A stretch of 49,765 nucleotides of DNA from Alcanivorax sp. S71-1-4 (lineage in GTDB: Bacteria; Pseudomonadota; Gammaproteobacteria; Pseudomonadales; Alcanivoracaceae): contig NZ_AQOR01000029.1 of NCBI RefSeq assembly GCF_009846755.1, positions 1 to 49,765 on the forward strand. The letters are read 5' to 3'. The position numbers and the translations under genes are program-made. The notes beneath the pieces are model-generated. The model was not told the DNA's origin and did no database searches. It worked only from the letters and a program-made list of their open reading frames with translations. Positions 16,091 to 26,054 of the stretch are shown here, one piece after another. Numbering within the stretch: position 1 is the first letter of the stretch; each line of letters starts with the position of its first letter.

Positions 16091-18437
16091 ATGTTTTCAC
16101 CCGCCATTCTGCGCGCTGGCCTGGCGGCTGGATTCAGTACCGCCCTGGTACTGACCGGCTGCGGCGGCGACAGCAGTTCCCGCAGACATACCCCCGAGCC
16201 GGAAACCGGCTACGCGGCGACCCTGGAACGCACCACCTACGGCGTACCGCACATCACGTCGGAGACATACGGTGGCCTGGGCTACGGCCACGGCTACGCC
16301 ATCGCCGAAGACAACCTGTGCGTCCTCGCTGATGCCTTTGTCACTTTCAGTGGCGAGCGCTCGAAGTACTTTGGCCGTACCGGCACGCAGGCCGCCAGCG
16401 GCACCTTCGGTGCACCGGTCAACCTGGAAGCCGACTTCTTCTTCCGTTTTATCGCCAACGACGAGACGGTCGAGAATTTCCTGAGCCAGCAGGATGACGA
16501 ATTCCATCAACTGGTAGACGGTTTTGCTGCCGGCTATAACCGCTATGTGCGCGAAATCCAGCAGGGCGACCATGCCAACCGCCACCTGGATTGCCGCAAC
16601 GAGGAATGGCTGCGCGAAATTACCGAACAGGACATGTACCGCCGCCTGGTGGTGCTGAACCTGGCCGCCAGTTCTTCCAACTGGGTCGAGGAAATTGCCT
16701 CCGCCGCACCGCCGTCGCCCGTGATTAACCCGACGCTGGCCCGCACCGTCTCCATTGAGGACGGCCTGGGCGATATCGATCCGGAACGGTTTGTGCTGGG
16801 TCGCAAGACCGGTATCGGCAGCAACACCTATTCGTTCGGCAGCGATGCCACCGGCACCAACAGCGGCATCAACTTTGCCAACCCGCACTGGTATCTGGAA
16901 GGGGTAGACCGTTTTTATCAGGTGCACCTGACCAAGCCGGGCGAGATCGACATCGCCGGTGCCGCCATCATGGGCGCGCCGATGGTGCTGATCGGTTTCA
17001 ACAACAACCTGGCCTGGGCACACACCGTGTCCACCGCGCGCCGCTTCGGCTTCTACCGCCTGCAACTGGCCAGCGATGACCCGACCAGCTACATCTTCGA
17101 CGGCCAGCGCCGTGCCATGGAAGCGACGGAAATCACCGTTGAAATGGAAGACGGCACCACCGCGACCCGCACCCTGTACCGCTCGCACCTGGGCCCGATG
17201 ATCAACCTCAGCGGCCTGAGCCCGGCATTGGCCTGGACCGGCGCACAGGCGGTCACCATCCGTGATGTGAACCTGGAGAACCCGCGCTCGTTCCAGAACT
17301 TCCTGGCCGAACCATGCGCAGTCGTTGCAGGAATTCATCGACGCGAAAAAATCCATTCTCGGCATTCCGTGGGTGAACACGTCCGCCGCCGGTCGTGACG
17401 ATGGCCGCGCGTTCTACTCCGACATCACCGTGGTGCCGAACCTGCCGGATTCGCTGGTCTCGCTGTGCAGCATCACCGAGCTGGCACCGGCCCTGCCGCT
17501 GCTCGCTGGCAACACCTCTGCCTGCACCTGGCGCACCGATGCGGATTCTCCGCAACCGGGTGCCTTCGGTGTCAGCAAGCTGCCGAGCCTGGAAAGCCCG
17601 GAATACGTGGCGAACATGAACGACAGCTACTGGCTGAGCAACGCGAACACGCCGCTAACCGGTTACGACCGTGTGATCGGCGCGGAAAATAACGCACAAA
17701 GCCTGCGTACCCGCATGGGGCACACCCAGGCTCTGGAACTGGTGGCCAACTTCCCCGTCACCAGCGAAGAAGTGCGTGACGAGGTATTGAGCAGCCGAGT
17801 CTACAGTGCCGAGCAGATGAAACAGGACCTGCTGGACGCCGCCTGCACCGGCGCACCGATCAATGTGGGCGGTACGGACGTGGACGTGACGCAAGCCTGC
17901 GACATCCTCGACAACTGGGATAACACCGGCAACCTGGAAGCACGGGGCGCGCTGATCTGGGCGCATTTCTGGAACAGTGTCTACAGCCGCAGCGACCTCT
18001 ACACTACGCCGTTCAATCTGCAGAACCCGGTACATACTCCCAATGGCCTGAATACCAGCAGCGCCATTGTGGAAGCCTTCGGTGCGACGGTTCAGGCCCT
18101 GCAAGGCGGCAGCATTCCGCTGGACGCGCGCGTGGCAGACTATCAGTTCTACCCGAAAGCCAACCTCGACACGCCGATCCCGCTTTACGGTGGCATGGGC
18201 CGCGAAGGGTATTTCACCGTGCTGAACAACACTTACATGCACGTGGTGGATTTCCCGGACGGCCAGCCCGTACGCGCGTATACCTTCGTTGCGCATTCGC
18301 AGTCCACCGATCCGAACAGCCCGCACTTTGCGGACTACACCCAGGCCTATTCGGATAAACAGTGGAACGAATTCCCGTTCACCCGTGACGCGATCGAAGC
18401 TTCTCTGATCGCAGAACCGTTGCAACTGGAAGAATAA
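16091..18437 (+). pseudogene. Penicillin-acylase-family (Ntn hydrolase) lipoprotein, frameshifted
   Basis: Two frames together encode one protein of about 782 residues. Frame 1 starts at ATG 16091 (GGGAGAG upstream) with a lipoprotein signal (VLTGC) and covers the alpha region and the start of the beta chain. Frame 2, open from before 17325, carries the rest and stops at 18437. Gly-Ser at 16817-16822 (GSNTYSFG, Ser about residue 244) fits the self-cleavage site and nucleophile of penicillin G acylase, cephalosporin acylase and AHL acylase relatives. The frame changes near 17308: loss of two bases would turn an expected LAWNHAQSL into the LAEPCAVV that is seen. If real, the C-terminal half of the beta chain is lost. 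It could also be a sequence error. Substrate unknown; quorum-signal or beta-lactam acylation are family options. Confidence 0.8.
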
Positions 18438-18463
18438 ACACACCGCACCATCGCACGACCCGG

Positions 18464-18495
18464 AACAAGGCAGGCTTCGGCCTGCCTTGTTTTTT
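18464..18495 (+). terminator. Intrinsic terminator after the acylase gene
   Basis: A perfect 12-bp stem, AACAAGGCAGGC with GCCTGCCTTGTT, is capped by TTCG and followed by a T-run. It starts 26 bp after the stop codon. Such an intact terminator supports a gene that was expressed until recently. Confidence 0.9.
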
Positions 18496-18714
18496 CGCGC
18501 ATCCTTCACGCACATGTGTCACCGCACTGTCATGCAGCGCCGTTTTTTCCGGTAAAACGCGGCGTCGTTACCAAACTACAATAAATCCCCCCCCTTCACT
18601 CACGCGTTCTTCCCTCCTTCACACCGAGTCTCGATAAGGCCATGCACGGAGTTGTATTGGCATGCCGCCCAACGGAGTGCCGCCCAAACGAAATACACGG
18701 AGAGGACCCACCCA

Positions 18715-20328
18715 ATGCGCCAGCCCCTGTTCATCGCCGTCGCGCTCGCGACATCCCTGTCACTGGTCGCCTGCGGCGGCAGTTCCAGTTCACGACGTGC
18801 ACCACCGCCGGACCTTGCCGAGGTGACGCCGGGCCCGATGGTCCTGCTGACCGCAGGCGATGCACTGATCAGTCTCGACCGGGCCGACCCCGGCAACCTC
18901 AGCGCCACCACGGGCATCACCGGCCTGGCCACTGACGATACACTGGTGGGCATTGCCTACCGCCCCGCCACCGGAGACCTGTATGGTGTCGGCCTGCTGG
19001 GCAATCTGTACGTGATCGACGACAGCACCGGCGCGGTAACCAGCACCGTGGCCCTGGTCCCCAGCGCCACCTCACCGACCTTTGCCGGCCTGAACGGCGA
19101 GGAATTCGGCGTCGATTTCAACCCGGTGCCGGACCGCCTGCGCGTGGTGTCCGACAACGGTCAGAACCTGCGCATCAACGTGGATACGGGCGAGGTCATC
19201 ATCGACGGCGCCGTCAATGGCGCACCGGATGCCGAGATTACCGGCTCTGCCTACACCAACAGCTTTGCCGGCACCGCCACCACGCGGCTGTTCAGCATCG
19301 ACAGCGACGGCGAGATGCTCTACCTGCAAAATCCGCCGAATGACGGCACGCAGACCAATCCGGTCCCACTCGGCGTGGATGCCTCCGACCACAATGGCTT
19401 CGTGATTGATGGGCGCACCAACGAAGGCTTCGCTGCGTTCACCGTGGACGGCCGCGCCGGGCTCTACTACATCAATGTCAACGCGACGGAAAATGCCGCC
19501 AGCCTGATTGGCCGGCTGGATGTGAGCGGCGGCATCAAGGGCATCGCCATTCCGCCGGCCACGCCGATGGTGTACACGCTCACCGAAAACAACGAGCTGG
19601 CCAGCTTCACCCTCAGCAACCCGGGTTCGATCACCACGGTCACCATCACGGGTTTGTCCACCACTCCCGAGGCCCTGCTCGGCATTGATTTCCGTCCAGC
19701 CACAGGCGACCTGTATGCGGTGTCCGCCCTCGGCAAGATCTATACCCTGAACACCGGGACGGGCGCCGCCACGGAAGTCGCCACGCTCGGACCTGCGCCG
19801 GCCCCGGACGATGACTTCGTGATGCTCGACGCTGGCGATTACGTGCTGGATTTCAACCCGGTACCCGATCGCCTGCGGCTGATGAGCGAGCTCGGCCAGA
19901 ACCTGCGCATCAACGTCGATACCGGGGCGGCACTCGTGGACGGCAGCGTCAACCTGGCCGGCGCCACCCCTGTCCTGACCGCCGCCGCGTACACCAACAG
20001 CTACGCCAACCCGCCGGGCACCCAGCTCTACACCATCGACATCGACGGCCAGCAATACAACCTGCAGAACCCGCCCAATGACGGCACCCAGGTACCGCAG
20101 GGCGCACTGCCGATTGTCGCGGCGGGAGACCAGGGCTTTGATATCGCCGGCGGCGACAACGGACTGGTACTGGTCGCACTGTCCGACGACGCAGCAGGCC
20201 CGCATGTGCTCTACAAACTCAACCTCACTACCGGCGCATTCACGCTGGTGGGGGCCGATGCCGCGAGTTCCACCATCGGCGGCGCCAGCGGTCCGTCATT
20301 GCGCAGCCTCGCCATCGATCTGCAATAA
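18715..20328 (+). CDS. Lipoprotein with two tandem DUF4394 domains
   Basis: This 537-residue lipoprotein (lipobox LVAC, followed by GGSSSSRR) carries two copies of a domain of about 240 residues. Shared blocks in each copy are GIAYRPATGDLYGV / GIDFRPATGDLYAV, DFNPVPDRLR, GQNLRINVDTG, AYTNS and LQNPPNDGTQ. This is the DUF4394 pattern, a predicted beta-propeller-like secreted domain. ATG 18715 starts the signal peptide; the upstream open frame was trimmed. It is flanked by intrinsic terminators on both sides, so it is its own unit. No enzymatic residues are recognised; surface location after lipidation is inferred. Confidence 0.85.
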   Translation: MRQPLFIAVALATSLSLVACGGSSSSRRAPPPDLAEVTPGPMVLLTAGDALISLDRADPGNLSATTGITGLATDDTLVGIAYRPATGDLYGVGLLGNLYVIDDSTGAVTSTVALVPSATSPTFAGLNGEEFGVDFNPVPDRLRVVSDNGQNLRINVDTGEVIIDGAVNGAPDAEITGSAYTNSFAGTATTRLFSIDSDGEMLYLQNPPNDGTQTNPVPLGVDASDHNGFVIDGRTNEGFAAFTVDGRAGLYYINVNATENAASLIGRLDVSGGIKGIAIPPATPMVYTLTENNELASFTLSNPGSITTVTITGLSTTPEALLGIDFRPATGDLYAVSALGKIYTLNTGTGAATEVATLGPAPAPDDDFVMLDAGDYVLDFNPVPDRLRLMSELGQNLRINVDTGAALVDGSVNLAGATPVLTAAAYTNSYANPPGTQLYTIDIDGQQYNLQNPPNDGTQVPQGALPIVAAGDQGFDIAGGDNGLVLVALSDDAAGPHVLYKLNLTTGAFTLVGADAASSTIGGASGPSLRSLAIDLQ

Positions 20329-20334
20329 CCACCA

Positions 20335-20362
20335 CGGCGGCGGCAAGCGCCGCCGCTTTTTT
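20335..20362 (+). terminator. Intrinsic terminator after the DUF4394 lipoprotein gene
   Basis: The arms CGGCGGCG (20335-20342) and CGCCGCCG (20348-20355) are followed by CTTTTTT. It starts 7 bp after the stop codon. Confidence 0.88.
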
Positions 20363-20429
20363 GTTGCGCGGCCGGGCGTGCCCGCGTGTACCATCGGGCG
20401 CAGACTCACTGCGGCCGGAGATGCCCTTG

Positions 20430-23207
20430 ATGCCACGCCATGTTGCCCGCCTGCTGGCAGGGATTGCCCTGACGTTGCCCCTGATCACCCTTGCCAACCC
20501 ACCGCAGAATCCGCTCAGCGTCGGCTGGCGCGACAGCGGCCGCCACTGGCTGAGCATCGAAACCGAACAGGTGCGCATCCATTATCTCAGCGGCAACGAG
20601 GCCCAGGCACAGCACGCAGCCGCCATTGCCGCACAGGCCCACCGGCGGCTTACTGACACACTGCAATGGGCTCCCCGCGGCAAACCGGAACTGGTACTGA
20701 CCGACGACTATGACCTGGCCAACGGCTGGGCCACCGCCCTGCCCTTTGCGCAAAGCAGGTTGTACCTGTCCCCTTCCGACAGATTCGATACGCTGGAAAA
20801 CAGCGACGACTGGCTGACCACACTGATCACGCACGAATACACGCATGTGATTCATCTGGACAAAGGCGACCGCGCGCCCCTGGGACTGCGCCGGATCATC
20901 GGCCGCTTTCCGCTCCTGTTCCCGAACCAGTTCCAGCCCGGCTTCATGACCGAAGGGCTGGCCATCCAGCAGGAATCAGATGCCGCCGCCGGCACCGGCC
21001 GCGCCTACAGTGCGCTGTACGCCGGCGAAATGCAGGCGCAGGCAGATGCCGGGCTGCGCAGCATCAGCCAGGTCAGTGTCACGAACCGCCGCTGGCCGTC
21101 CGGCGACGGCTATCTTTACGGTGCGTTCTTTATGCGCTTTCTCTCTGAGCGCTACGGTGAAGACAGCATCGTGCGGCTGATCAACCAGTACAGCGGCAAC
21201 CTGGTGCCGTTCTCATTGAACAGCACCGCACAGCAGATTTACGGCAAGGACTTCCGCGTCCTGTGGCAGGAATACCAGACATGGCTGGGCACCCGTTTTC
21301 CTGCACAGCGCCAGCCAGACCTGCCGGGCCACGCACTGACCGCGCATGGCCTGAACAGCTTCCCGCCCGTGGCACGTGGCAACGCCGTCTACCGCATCAC
21401 CAGCGATGGCCACGGCCAGCAGTCCCTGATGCGCTATCAAGCAGGCACAGCGCCGACACGCGTGACCCGGGTGCGCGATGCCGGCCTGTTCGACATTGAT
21501 GCCGACGGGCGGGTGATCATGGCCAGCCTGCGTCCCCGCCGGGAAAACCGGCTGTGGAGTGACCTGTACCTGTATGAAGGTCACTGGCATCGCCTCACCA
21601 TTGATGGCCGCTATCGCGAAGCGCGCTGGCTGCCGGACGGCGGCCTGCTTGCACGGCGGCAGCAGGATGGCCTGTTTGCGCTGCATCAGCTTGATGCCCG
21701 TGGGCGGTTGCAGCGCATCCTCTGGCAGGGAGGGCAGGGAGACGTACTCGGCCAGTTCGTCCTGGCCCCGGATGCCGCCTCCATCGTGGCCGCCTTCAAG
21801 CCTGCCCGGCGTAGCTGGCAACTGGCACGCATCACGCTGGCCGACGGCCAGCTCACGCTGCTCACCGACAATGGCAACCTGCAGGGCGAGCCCAGCTTTG
21901 CCGCCGATGGCAGCCTGTTGTTCAGCGCCGACTACGACGGCCGCTTTGATCTGTACCGCAGGGACCAGGCCGGGGACATCACCCGGTTGACCGATGTGTC
22001 AACGGGCGCCTTTACCCCCGTGCAAACCGCCGATGGCACGCTCTACTACCAGGGCCTGAGCGCCAGGGGTTACGATCTCTGGGCCGTGCGGGACCTGAGC
22101 ACCACTGCCCTGCCAGCCCTCAAGCCCGCCCGCACGCTGACACCGCCCGCAGCAGTGGCCACCAGCACCCCGACCCGCTACCGCCCCACCAGTGCACGCC
22201 CGCGCTGGTGGCTGCCCGTGTTCACCGCCACCGAGGACAGCACCCAGGTCGGTGTGTCCACGGGTGGCAGCGACGCTCTCGGGCAACACCGCTATGACCT
22301 GACCCTGTTTTATGAAACCCGCAGCAAAGAACCGGGCGGGTTGTTCAGCTATCAATACAGCAACCGCTGGCAACTGCTGCTGGAACGGGCATTGTCATTC
22401 AGCACCGCGAATGACCAGGTACAGCGCGTGCGCGCCTCGGACAGCGCGTCCCTGACACGCCTGAACCTGTGGAATGCCTTCGACGACCGCCTGGGCCTGC
22501 ATGCCAATGTATTTTATGAACAGGATTCTGATCGTTACCGCCGCCCCGGAGTGACCCCGCGCCGGGATATCAAGCGTGGCCTCGCCGGGCTGGCATTCGT
22601 GTTCGACAACACCCAGCAGTTTCGCTACAGCATCAGCCCGGCCGTCGGCCGGCAGATTGCACTGATGGCGGAAACCAACGACGCTCTCGACAGCGATTAC
22701 AGCGGCGAGATCTACACACTCGACTGGCGCGAATATGTGCACCTGGGCGCGTCCCACGTGCTGGCGTTGCGCGCCGCAGGTGCCTGGGGCACCGAGCGCC
22801 CGAAACCCATTGTCCTCAGCGACCAGCCGGTGGACCCGAACGCCTGGTTCGGTCGCGACCGCTACCTGCTGCGCGGCTACCCCGACGACGAAATCTTCGG
22901 CCGCCGCATCGCGGTGGGCAGCGCCGAATGGCGCTTCCCACTGGCACGCATCCAGCGCAACTGGCACACCTATCCGCTCGGCCTGCGCGACCTGCACGGC
23001 GCCCTGTTTGCGGATACCGGCGCCGCCTGGAATGAGGTGGATTACGGGCTGAACGGCAAACAGCTCACCGGCGTTGGCGCTGAACTGACCACCGAACTGG
23101 TGCTCGGTTATCAGCTGGTGCTGCCGGTGCGCGTCGGCGTGGCGCGCGGCCTGGATGATGAACTGGGTGAAACCCGTGCTTATTTAAGTATCGGCGCCAG
23201 CTTCTAA
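20430..23207 (+). CDS. Gluzincin peptidase / beta-propeller / outer-membrane beta-barrel fusion protein
   Basis: This 925-residue exported protein (signal peptide ending TLANP) combines three modules. Residues about 30-300 are a zinc metallopeptidase of the gluzincin kind with HEYTH at 135-139 and a likely third ligand Glu175 in FMTEGLA. Residues about 310-580 form WD40/TolB-like blades (FAADGSLLFSADYDGRFDLYRR). Residues about 595-925 look like a BamA/Omp85-type surface-antigen barrel with FGRDRYLLRGYPDDEIFGRR and a terminal Phe after LSIGASF. ATG 20430 is chosen because GGAG lies 9 nt upstream; the Met at 20421 abuts that site. It would hold a peptidase at the outer membrane, on which side is unclear. 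Substrate unknown. A terminator precedes it. Confidence 0.8.
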   Translation: MPRHVARLLAGIALTLPLITLANPPQNPLSVGWRDSGRHWLSIETEQVRIHYLSGNEAQAQHAAAIAAQAHRRLTDTLQWAPRGKPELVLTDDYDLANGWATALPFAQSRLYLSPSDRFDTLENSDDWLTTLITHEYTHVIHLDKGDRAPLGLRRIIGRFPLLFPNQFQPGFMTEGLAIQQESDAAAGTGRAYSALYAGEMQAQADAGLRSISQVSVTNRRWPSGDGYLYGAFFMRFLSERYGEDSIVRLINQYSGNLVPFSLNSTAQQIYGKDFRVLWQEYQTWLGTRFPAQRQPDLPGHALTAHGLNSFPPVARGNAVYRITSDGHGQQSLMRYQAGTAPTRVTRVRDAGLFDIDADGRVIMASLRPRRENRLWSDLYLYEGHWHRLTIDGRYREARWLPDGGLLARRQQDGLFALHQLDARGRLQRILWQGGQGDVLGQFVLAPDAASIVAAFKPARRSWQLARITLADGQLTLLTDNGNLQGEPSFAADGSLLFSADYDGRFDLYRRDQAGDITRLTDVSTGAFTPVQTADGTLYYQGLSARGYDLWAVRDLSTTALPALKPARTLTPPAAVATSTPTRYRPTSARPRWWLPVFTATEDSTQVGVSTGGSDALGQHRYDLTLFYETRSKEPGGLFSYQYSNRWQLLLERALSFSTANDQVQRVRASDSASLTRLNLWNAFDDRLGLHANVFYEQDSDRYRRPGVTPRRDIKRGLAGLAFVFDNTQQFRYSISPAVGRQIALMAETNDALDSDYSGEIYTLDWREYVHLGASHVLALRAAGAWGTERPKPIVLSDQPVDPNAWFGRDRYLLRGYPDDEIFGRRIAVGSAEWRFPLARIQRNWHTYPLGLRDLHGALFADTGAAWNEVDYGLNGKQLTGVGAELTTELVLGYQLVLPVRVGVARGLDDELGETRAYLSIGASF

Positions 23208-23263
23208 CGGAGCACGTCCCCCCTGAGCTCCGACAACCACCCTTGAAATGACGCGCCTTTGCG

Positions 23264-23479
23264 GTAGGGTGGGTAGAGCCAACGGCGAAACCCACCACGT
23301 CCAAGCGATGATTCACTCCCACAAACCTGACCGAAACTTCGCGCTTAATACAGCTTCGATATCAGTTTAGTAATCGGTTTAGTGACTGGTTTCGTGATCG
23401 CTTTCGTGATCGCTTTGGCAATCAACTCGGGCAGCGTATCACTCTCACGGTGGGTTTCGCTGCGCTCTACCCACCCTAC
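23264..23479. repeat. Palindromic dispersed repeat, copy B (216 bp, diverged centre)
   Basis: The left end GTAGGGTGGGTAGAGCC at 23264 and the right end, closing in CTCTACCCACCCTAC at 23479, match the 169-bp copies. The centre has diverged and contains a 12-bp degenerate tandem repeat. It lies between the convergent ends of the fusion-protein gene and the glycosylase gene. The rest of the roughly 400-bp gap holds only the hairpin at 23495. Confidence 0.8.
23366..23425. repeat. Degenerate 12-bp tandem repeat, five units
   Basis: Units TTTAGTAATCGG, TTTAGTGACTGG, TTTCGTGATCGC (twice) and TTTGGCAATCAA follow each other without gaps inside repeat copy B. Read on the minus strand, one frame gives a run of I-T-K units (IAKAITKAITKPVTKP), but no start codon or ribosome site supports translation. 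Confidence 0.6.
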
Positions 23480-23494
23480 CCGCCATTAGCAGGG

Positions 23495-23531
23495 TGTTGA
23501 AAAAGCCGTCAGCGCAGGCTGTTTTTCAACA
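23495..23531. repeat. Inverted repeat TGTTGAAAAA / TTTTTCAACA
   Basis: The 10-bp arms TGTTGAAAAA and TTTTTCAACA, extended inward by GCC/GGC with a small bulge, can form a hairpin. This motif is common in intergenic and insertion-sequence-end hairpins of gammaproteobacteria. No transposase is nearby, so it may act as a terminator for the glycosylase-side transcript or be a relic. Confidence 0.5.
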
Positions 23532-23606
23532 GCCTGTTAGGAGGATTTATTGGGAGATGGTGGTATAGGCTTACGCAATGAACCCTTTTTTTTGTCCGAC
23601 GCTCCT

Positions 23607-24275
23607 TCAGCCCACCGTCATCGACAGGATACGGCTGACATGCGCCTGCGGCAGGCCGGATTCCGCCTGCCAGGTGTTGATCGCCGCCTGCGCCGCACGT
23701 CGGTCACGCTGGCTGGACAGGGCGCGATCAATCACGCCATTGGCGATCAACCCCGCGCGCACATCATCGGTGGGGTACCAGGTGTCGCGGCCCGCCATGC
23801 GCAGAAACGCCGGCGCCGAATTGCCCCCCAGTTGCTTGCCTTTGCGACCGAGCACCAGCCACAGGCCGACGATATCCTGATCCGGCCACTCGGACAGAAA
23901 ACGGCCAAACCCGCCGTGTTCACGGCTGATCTCACGCACCATCTGCGCATTGAAACGAATCGCCTGCATCTTGCCGGCATGCCGGATCAGGCGTGTGTCC
24001 TGCAATCGTTCATCCAGCATGTGATCGGACATCAGCACCAGCTTCTCCGGCTCGAAACCGAAGAACGCGTCCTCGAACGCCGGCCACTTTTTATCCACCA
24101 TGTCGTGGCTGAGACCGGCGCGAAAAATGCGCCGCATCATGGTCGAGAGATACCAGGCATCGGTGCGCTTGCGCAGCGTGGCGCCGGAAGCCACCTCCGG
24201 CAGCCGGGCCCGCACCGCCGCCTCGCCACCGTGGCGATGGCAGGCCAGCGCGAAGATGTCCTCGAACGCTTTCAT
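23607..24275 (-). CDS. DNA-3-methyladenine glycosylase I family protein
   Basis: This 222-residue protein resembles the Tag-like glycosylase I group, with a helix-hairpin-helix-type helical core, [29 protein letters not shown] in the middle and WYPTDDV near residue 180. Such enzymes remove alkylated adenine from DNA, but this subgroup is more distant from E. coli Tag and lacks its clear N-terminal zinc cysteines. The start ATG at 24275 overlaps the msrB stop (ATGA), so it is translated after MsrB. This pairs alkylation repair with oxidised-protein repair. Family call is fairly sure; activity inferred. Confidence 0.72.
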   Translation of the reverse strand: MKAFEDIFALACHRHGGEAAVRARLPEVASGATLRKRTDAWYLSTMMRRIFRAGLSHDMVDKKWPAFEDAFFGFEPEKLVLMSDHMLDERLQDTRLIRHAGKMQAIRFNAQMVREISREHGGFGRFLSEWPDQDIVGLWLVLGRKGKQLGGNSAPAFLRMAGRDTWYPTDDVRAGLIANGVIDRALSSQRDRRAAQAAINTWQAESGLPQAHVSRILSMTVG

Positions 24276-24667
24276 GCCTTCTCCTCAAGGTCCAGCGAGG
24301 CGGAGTTGATGCAATAACGCAGGCCGGTGGGGTGCGGGCCGTCGGGGAACACATGGCCGAGGTGAGCGTCGCACACCGCGCACAGCACTTCGGTACGGGT
24401 CATGCCCAGGCTCTGGTCGGTCACCTCGGTGATCACCTCACCTTCGACCGGCTGATAGAAGCTTGGCCAGCCACTGCCGGAATCGTACTTGGTCGCTGCG
24501 TCGAACAACGGCGTGCCACAACAGACACAGCGATACACACCCGGCGCCTTGCTGTCATGGTACTTGCCGGTAAAGGCCCGTTCAGTGCCATGCTGCCGGG
24601 TGATGCGGAAGGTTTCCGGGTCCAGCTCCCGGCGCCACTCGTCCTCGCTCTTGCGGATCTTGTCCAT
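24272..24667 (-). CDS. msrB: Peptide-methionine (R)-S-oxide reductase MsrB
   Basis: This 131-residue protein is a full-length MsrB. Structural zinc cysteines are Cys47/Cys50 and Cys96/Cys99, the catalytic Cys119 lies in LRYCINSAS, and SGSGWPSF is the signature. MsrB reduces methionine-R-sulfoxide in damaged proteins using thioredoxin. ATG 24667 gives the standard length; the open frame upstream to 24820 would run into the divergent alaA gene. It is first in a two-gene unit with the glycosylase. No signal peptide, so cytoplasmic. Confidence 0.95.
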   Translation of the reverse strand: MDKIRKSEDEWRRELDPETFRITRQHGTERAFTGKYHDSKAPGVYRCVCCGTPLFDAATKYDSGSGWPSFYQPVEGEVITEVTDQSLGMTRTEVLCAVCDAHLGHVFPDGPHPTGLRYCINSASLDLEEKA

Positions 24668-24791
24668 ACTGCTCTCCCGATGTTGAATCGTCTCTGTCTG
24701 GTGTGATCGGCAACCTGCCTGAGGGTTCATATACAGCCAGCGAAATCGCGTTGTAGAATGCGGGCTCCTTTTTCCTGACCAAGCCCAGACC

Positions 24792-26018
24792 ATGAGTGCG
24801 GATAAACCGGCCATTCTCAAGTCCGAAAAGCTGAAAGGCGTATGTTATGACATCCGCGGCCCGGTGCTGCGTGAAGCCAACCGCATGGAAGAAGACGGTC
24901 AGCGCATCATCAAGCTGAACATCGGCAACCCGGCGCCGTTCGGCCTGATCGCCCCGGACGAGATCCTGCAGGACGTGATCCACAACCTGCCGGACTCCAC
25001 CGGCTACTGCCACTCCAAGGGGCTGTTCCCGGCCCGCAAGGCGGTAATGCACTACTGTCAGGAAAAGGGCATCGAAGGCGTCACCATCGACGACATCATC
25101 CTCGGCAACGGCGTCTCCGAACTGATCGTCATGTCGATGCAGGCGCTGGTCAACAACGGCGACGAAATCCTCATTCCTGCCCCGGACTACCCGCTGTGGA
25201 CCGCCGCCGTACGGCTGGCCGGCGGCAACCCGGTGCATTACCTGTGTGACGAACAACAGGACTGGCAGCCGGCACTGGACGACATTCGTGCCAAGATTAC
25301 CCCGCGCACCCGCGCCCTGGTGATCATCAACCCGAACAACCCCACCGGCGCCAACTACAGCCGCGCATTCCTGCAGGAGATGCTGGAGATCGCCCGGCAG
25401 CATAACCTGATCGTGTTCGCCGACGAGATTTACGACAAGATTCTGTATGACGAGGAACAGCACGTCTCCATCGCCTCGATGGCCGAGGACCTGCTGTTCG
25501 TCACCTTCAACGGCCTGTCGAAAGCGTACCGCGCCGCCGGCTTCCGGTCCGGCTGGATGATCATCTCCGGCGCCAAGCACCTGGCGAAGGATTTCATCGA
25601 GGGCCTGGAAATGCTCGCCTCCATGCGCCTGTGCGCCAACGTACCGGCCCAGCATGCGATCCAGACCGCCCTCGGCGGCTACCAGAGCATCGACGATCTG
25701 GTGCTGCCCAGTGGCCGCCTCGGCAAACAGCGCGACCTGGCCTGGCAGTTGCTGAACGAGATTCCCGGCGTGTCCTGCGTCAAGCCGAAATCCGCGCTGT
25801 ACCTGTTCCCGCGCCTGGACCCGGACGTCTACCGCATTGACGACGACGAAGCCTTCGCGCTGGACCTGCTGCGCCAGGAGCGGGTGCTCATCGTGCAGGG
25901 CACGGCCTTCAACTGGCCGAAACCGGACCACTTCCGCATCGTGTTCCTGCCGCAACTGGACGACATCCAGGAAGCCATCAGCCGCATCGGGCGCTACCTG
26001 GCGCGCATGCGCAAGTAA
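24792..26018 (+). CDS. alaA: Alanine-synthesising aminotransferase (AlaA-like)
   Basis: This 408-residue fold-type I PLP aminotransferase is close in length and motifs to E. coli AlaA. The PLP lysine is Lys244 in [17 protein letters not shown], with NPNNPTGA and ADEIYDKI upstream as the cofactor-binding segments. AlaA moves the amino group from glutamate to pyruvate. It is divergent from msrB with 124 bp between the starts. The start at ATG 24792 begins the conserved N-terminus. Assignment is by whole-sequence recognition; substrate range is inferred. Confidence 0.9.
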   Translation: MSADKPAILKSEKLKGVCYDIRGPVLREANRMEEDGQRIIKLNIGNPAPFGLIAPDEILQDVIHNLPDSTGYCHSKGLFPARKAVMHYCQEKGIEGVTIDDIILGNGVSELIVMSMQALVNNGDEILIPAPDYPLWTAAVRLAGGNPVHYLCDEQQDWQPALDDIRAKITPRTRALVIINPNNPTGANYSRAFLQEMLEIARQHNLIVFADEIYDKILYDEEQHVSIASMAEDLLFVTFNGLSKAYRAAGFRSGWMIISGAKHLAKDFIEGLEMLASMRLCANVPAQHAIQTALGGYQSIDDLVLPSGRLGKQRDLAWQLLNEIPGVSCVKPKSALYLFPRLDPDVYRIDDDEAFALDLLRQERVLIVQGTAFNWPKPDHFRIVFLPQLDDIQEAISRIGRYLARMRK

Positions 26019-26054
26019 CAACGGCAATCAGCAACCGGAAATCACGGGGACGGC

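Noticed and set aside
23495-23531. Insertion-sequence terminus
   Set aside because: The arms resemble ends of some insertion sequences, but there is no transposase fragment or partner end nearby, so only a hairpin is reported.
24582-26027. 481-codon open frame on the minus strand
   Set aside because: It is the antisense of alaA, which has clear PLP motifs.
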